Origin: JACMLD01 sp038207265
GTDB taxonomy: Bacteria; Bacteroidota; Bacteroidia; Chitinophagales; Chitinophagaceae
Reading direction: 5' to 3'
DNA length: 64,000 bases
Assembly (NCBI GenBank): GCA_038207265.1
Contig: JBBQZZ010000004.1
Location: 1 to 64,000, forward strand
The notes under the pieces are model-generated. The model had not been told where the DNA came from, made no database searches, and saw nothing but the letters and a program-made list of their open reading frames with translations. A program made the translations under genes and the position numbers. Below, piece by piece: positions 61,744-64,000 of the stretch (the first letter of the stretch is position 1; each line of letters begins with the position of its first letter).

Positions 61744-62727
61744 TCAAAATTTTACTTCTACATTAAAACGGGTACCATTTGCTTCAAGTTCGGTAGCACC
61801 GGCGTCGCTGATACGGGCCGTAAGTCCTGCGCTTTCTTTCATATCGGGCAGGTTGCCCAGTACTTTTGCATAAATGGTTTTACCATTGAGTGGATTGTTA
61901 ACTTTTACAATGGTACCAACTGCCACATTATTTACCAAGGCATAATATTTACCATCGTTCCAGCCACTGGTACTTTTGAAAATCCCTGCGGGACCGGAAA
62001 CTGATTTACCATTCTCTTCATATTGAATTTTAAAGTACCCACCCTTATTGTTCAATGCAACTGAGTGATTGACCTCAGCCGGCTTTGGTTCCTGCGTAGG
62101 TTGTTCAGCTTTTGTTGTAATTGGTTGTTGTCTTTCTGCAACAGGTTCAATTTTCTTTTCTTCTTTTATTTCTGCTTTCTTCTCATCTGCTTTTGCGGTA
62201 TTGGTAACTGTTATTGGGTCAGTAACCATTATTTTATTGCTACCCCTGGATGCCAGTGCTGATTGGGCCGATTTCACTTTTAAATAGCCCACAACTATTT
62301 TCAATCCTGCTTTTGCCTGGTCGCGGTTGATACCATTCCATTTTTCCAGGCTTTCTATAGGGACCTTATTATAGTTTACACTTACCCTGTACATCCATTC
62401 CTTTTCCTGGATAGTATGATAGACGTTTATAAAAACTTCGTCCGCCTGTTTTTTACCATCCTGTGAAAAGTTAGAAACTGTTAACGGAACTTTTACCTGT
62501 TGTCCAATTGCTAAAGGTTTATCAATTGTTGTAGCATTAAACGTAGCAATTTCTTTGGGAGCAATATTGTACGATCTTCCGATACCATACCAGGTTTCCT
62601 TTGGTTGAACTGAATGAATAAGATATAAATGTGGTGTAGTGCCCATCACCTGCAAATCGCCGCTTTGCGCAAGACAAAACTGCATACATAACAGTAATAC
62701 AAAACTCAAAAGGTATTTATTTCTCAT
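61744..62727 (-). CDS. Exported LysM protein with RlpA-like end
   Basis: 327 residues. Signal peptide (SFVLLLCMQFCLAQ). Two LysM-like repeats at about 35-85 (HLYLIHSVQPKETWYGIGRS, ending QVKVPL) and 105-150 (NVYHTIQEKEWMYRVSVNYN). A Lys/Glu/Thr-rich linker at about 175-225, then a double-psi beta-barrel end (GPAGIFKSTSGWNDGKYYAL, VGTIVKVNNP, AKVLGNLPDM) as in RlpA-type proteins. Likely peptidoglycan binding in the envelope. Single gene. Confidence 0.85.
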   Translation of the reverse strand: MRNKYLLSFVLLLCMQFCLAQSGDLQVMGTTPHLYLIHSVQPKETWYGIGRSYNIAPKEIATFNATTIDKPLAIGQQVKVPLTVSNFSQDGKKQADEVFINVYHTIQEKEWMYRVSVNYNKVPIESLEKWNGINRDQAKAGLKIVVGYLKVKSAQSALASRGSNKIMVTDPITVTNTAKADEKKAEIKEEKKIEPVAERQQPITTKAEQPTQEPKPAEVNHSVALNNKGGYFKIQYEENGKSVSGPAGIFKSTSGWNDGKYYALVNNVAVGTIVKVNNPLNGKTIYAKVLGNLPDMKESAGLTARISDAGATELEANGTRFNVEVKF

Positions 62728-62964
62728 CCGTTGGATTTATTGCGACTTACAAATATGAAAACTTTTCTTCCATTATCGGCAAAATTAAAGCCAAATTAAT
62801 GTTTTAAATGTTATACACAACAGCAGATTTTTGTTTCTGTTGTAGCGGCCCGCCAGCTAGTTGTAGCATTACGCAATGGGGGGCAGCGTTGATCGCTCTC
62901 ATATAAATCATTCACACTTCTGCCATAACTAATTATTAAACTATTCGAGATAATAATAAAAGCC

Positions 62965-64000
62965 TCAGGGCCGGGCTTTCAATATGCGCCATTGTTTAGG
63001 ATAATAATTATTTATTCTGTTTCCCAACGATTTTATCCAACCCAGGTTATGCCCTTCAAAATTTACCAATGTCCAGCCACAGTGATCAGTTTTCATGGAA
63101 ACTTCTTCTTTACGTAAATATTGTACGGCCTGCTCCCTGTTTAACGGGATGGTAACAATATTTTTATTAAAAATTTGACTTAATGCCAGCTGATGATCCG
63201 GGATCAAATCTTTTCCCATCAATTTACCTATCACGATACCTGCTTTTTTTATGTACAACGCAGATTGCAAAACAGGTATATCGTTCTGAAGCGAAACAGG
63301 TAAGGCAATGATATCATCCTGTTGCTTAAATAAAATCAGTTCTACGTCCGGAGATAACCAGGGACGAACCAGTGCATCCTCTGTTTGCGATAATTTTTCA
63401 ATCTTATGTTTATGAGTTCTGTAATTTTCGAATGTTCCACCACTTAATTTTTTCATTGCGGCAATAAAAAATCCTTCTCCCTGCACTTTATCGGGATAAA
63501 ATCTATATCCATAAGCATGATTCCTTTCTGAAATGGTTTCAATGATATTCCATTCTGCATACATATTCAGCCTTAGCTGCTCCACCTCCAGCCCTTCTGC
63601 CATCCAGTCTAAGATGGTTTCATCTTCTTTCTCAGAATAGGAACAGGTTGAATAAATAAATATGCCATCTTGTTTCAATGCAGGCCATACATCTGATATA
63701 ATCCGCTGCTGGCGCTGGCTGCAGAGTTCAACGCTGTTTTCACCCCATTCTTTAATCGCTGTTGGATCGCGGCGAAACAAACCACTTCCACTACAGGGTG
63801 CATCCACTACTACTACATCAAAATAATTTTCAAGCCTTGCAAAATGAGAAGGATCATTGTTTGTGACAACTAAATTAGCCGCTCCCCATTTAATAATGTT
63901 CTCTGCAAGTATGCCCGCACGCAATTTGATTACTTCATTGCTCACCAATAAGCTTTCATTGCTGATCAAAGATTGTATCAAAGTAGATTTACCGCCCGGC
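62965..64000 (-). CDS. rRNA cytosine-C5 methyltransferase (NOL1/NOP2/Sun), 5' end cut off
   Basis: About 345 codons; the reading frame continues past position 64000, so the N terminus is missing. It begins inside the SAM-binding loop (PGGKSTLIQSL). Motif IV DAPCSGSGLFRRDP and motif VI STCSYS carry the two cysteines of this enzyme class. The C-terminal part has an RsmF-type extension (LGWIKSLGNRINNYYPKQWR). The target is an rRNA cytosine; which position is unknown. Confidence 0.9.
   Translation of the reverse strand, partial: PGGKSTLIQSLISNESLLVSNEVIKLRAGILAENIIKWGAANLVVTNNDPSHFARLENYFDVVVVDAPCSGSGLFRRDPTAIKEWGENSVELCSQRQQRIISDVWPALKQDGIFIYSTCSYSEKEDETILDWMAEGLEVEQLRLNMYAEWNIIETISERNHAYGYRFYPDKVQGEGFFIAAMKKLSGGTFENYRTHKHKIEKLSQTEDALVRPWLSPDVELILFKQQDDIIALPVSLQNDIPVLQSALYIKKAGIVIGKLMGKDLIPDHQLALSQIFNKNIVTIPLNREQAVQYLRKEEVSMKTDHCGWTLVNFEGHNLGWIKSLGNRINNYYPKQWRILKARP

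Noticed and set aside
1..64000. CRISPR arrays, tRNA or rRNA genes, transposases, phage genes
   Set aside because: None was found on reading both strands; the repeats seen are short and not in CRISPR-like arrays.

Overview
The window reads as a chromosomal segment of a Bacteroidota bacterium, most probably a member of the Chitinophagaceae or a close relative. The signs are promoters of the Bacteroidota type (TTTG-N19-TAnnTTTG, clearest in front of rplU), an N-succinylornithine-type carbamoyltransferase in the arginine cluster, lineage families such as DUF3667, DUF4097 and GH3-like adenylating proteins, an Mrp ATPase without the CPxC motif, and an AT-rich composition (about 40 percent GC judged by eye). 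No rRNA, tRNA, CRISPR array, prophage or insertion sequence was seen. The one classical RNA gene is a one-piece tmRNA at the left edge.

Layout. 0-4.4 kb: tmRNA, a membrane MutS-like ATPase and rseP. 4.4-15.5 kb: dxr and a long minus-strand arginine operon (GNAT, argG, cupin, argC, a four-helix-bundle gene, argD, argF', argB, argE-like deacylase, argH) with its own promoter and a structured leader containing a short Arg-rich reading frame. The operon holds every step from glutamate plus carbamoyl phosphate to arginine if the GNAT makes N-acylglutamate. Residue 90 of ArgF' is Val, which predicts succinylated rather than acetylated intermediates. 15.7-30.4 kb: a secreted protein, GH3 protein, rplU-rpmA, a 37-residue Lys/Ala-rich protein, a PolX-like protein with a damaged polymerase site, a 1256-residue histidine kinase with mazG, DUF3667, aroK, a four-helix-bundle pseudogene and a glutaryl-CoA dehydrogenase-like gene. 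30.6-39 kb: an ECF sigma/anti-sigma/DUF4097 operon, pyrF, a GDPD lipoprotein, PaiB-like, Mrp, and a 3-hydroxyacyl-CoA dehydrogenase.

39-45.5 kb is the most unusual part: a compact signalling and stress-like locus (eRF1-domain-like protein, small membrane protein, coiled-coil lipoprotein, PAS histidine kinase, cupin, single-domain response regulator, AraC regulator). Five promoters in it share one architecture: two half-sites exactly 21 bp apart, then a -7 box at a fixed distance. This looks like a local regulon that I do not recognise. Two of the five promoters are followed about 110-125 nt later by an intrinsic terminator, so they may make small RNAs or attenuated leaders.

45.6-64 kb is mostly housekeeping: yigZ, an EamA transporter, ribD, prmC, exbD/exbB, an SPFH protein, a DUF1080 protein, pepT, a CPBP protease, an SlyD-like isomerase, a NamZ-like glycosidase, fmt, two hypothetical genes, a class IV aminotransferase, a LysM/RlpA-like protein, and the 3' part of an rRNA m5C methyltransferase cut by the right edge. 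Short word-like periodic repeats and CCTGCC palindromes are scattered between genes, and one such inverted repeat lies inside fmt.
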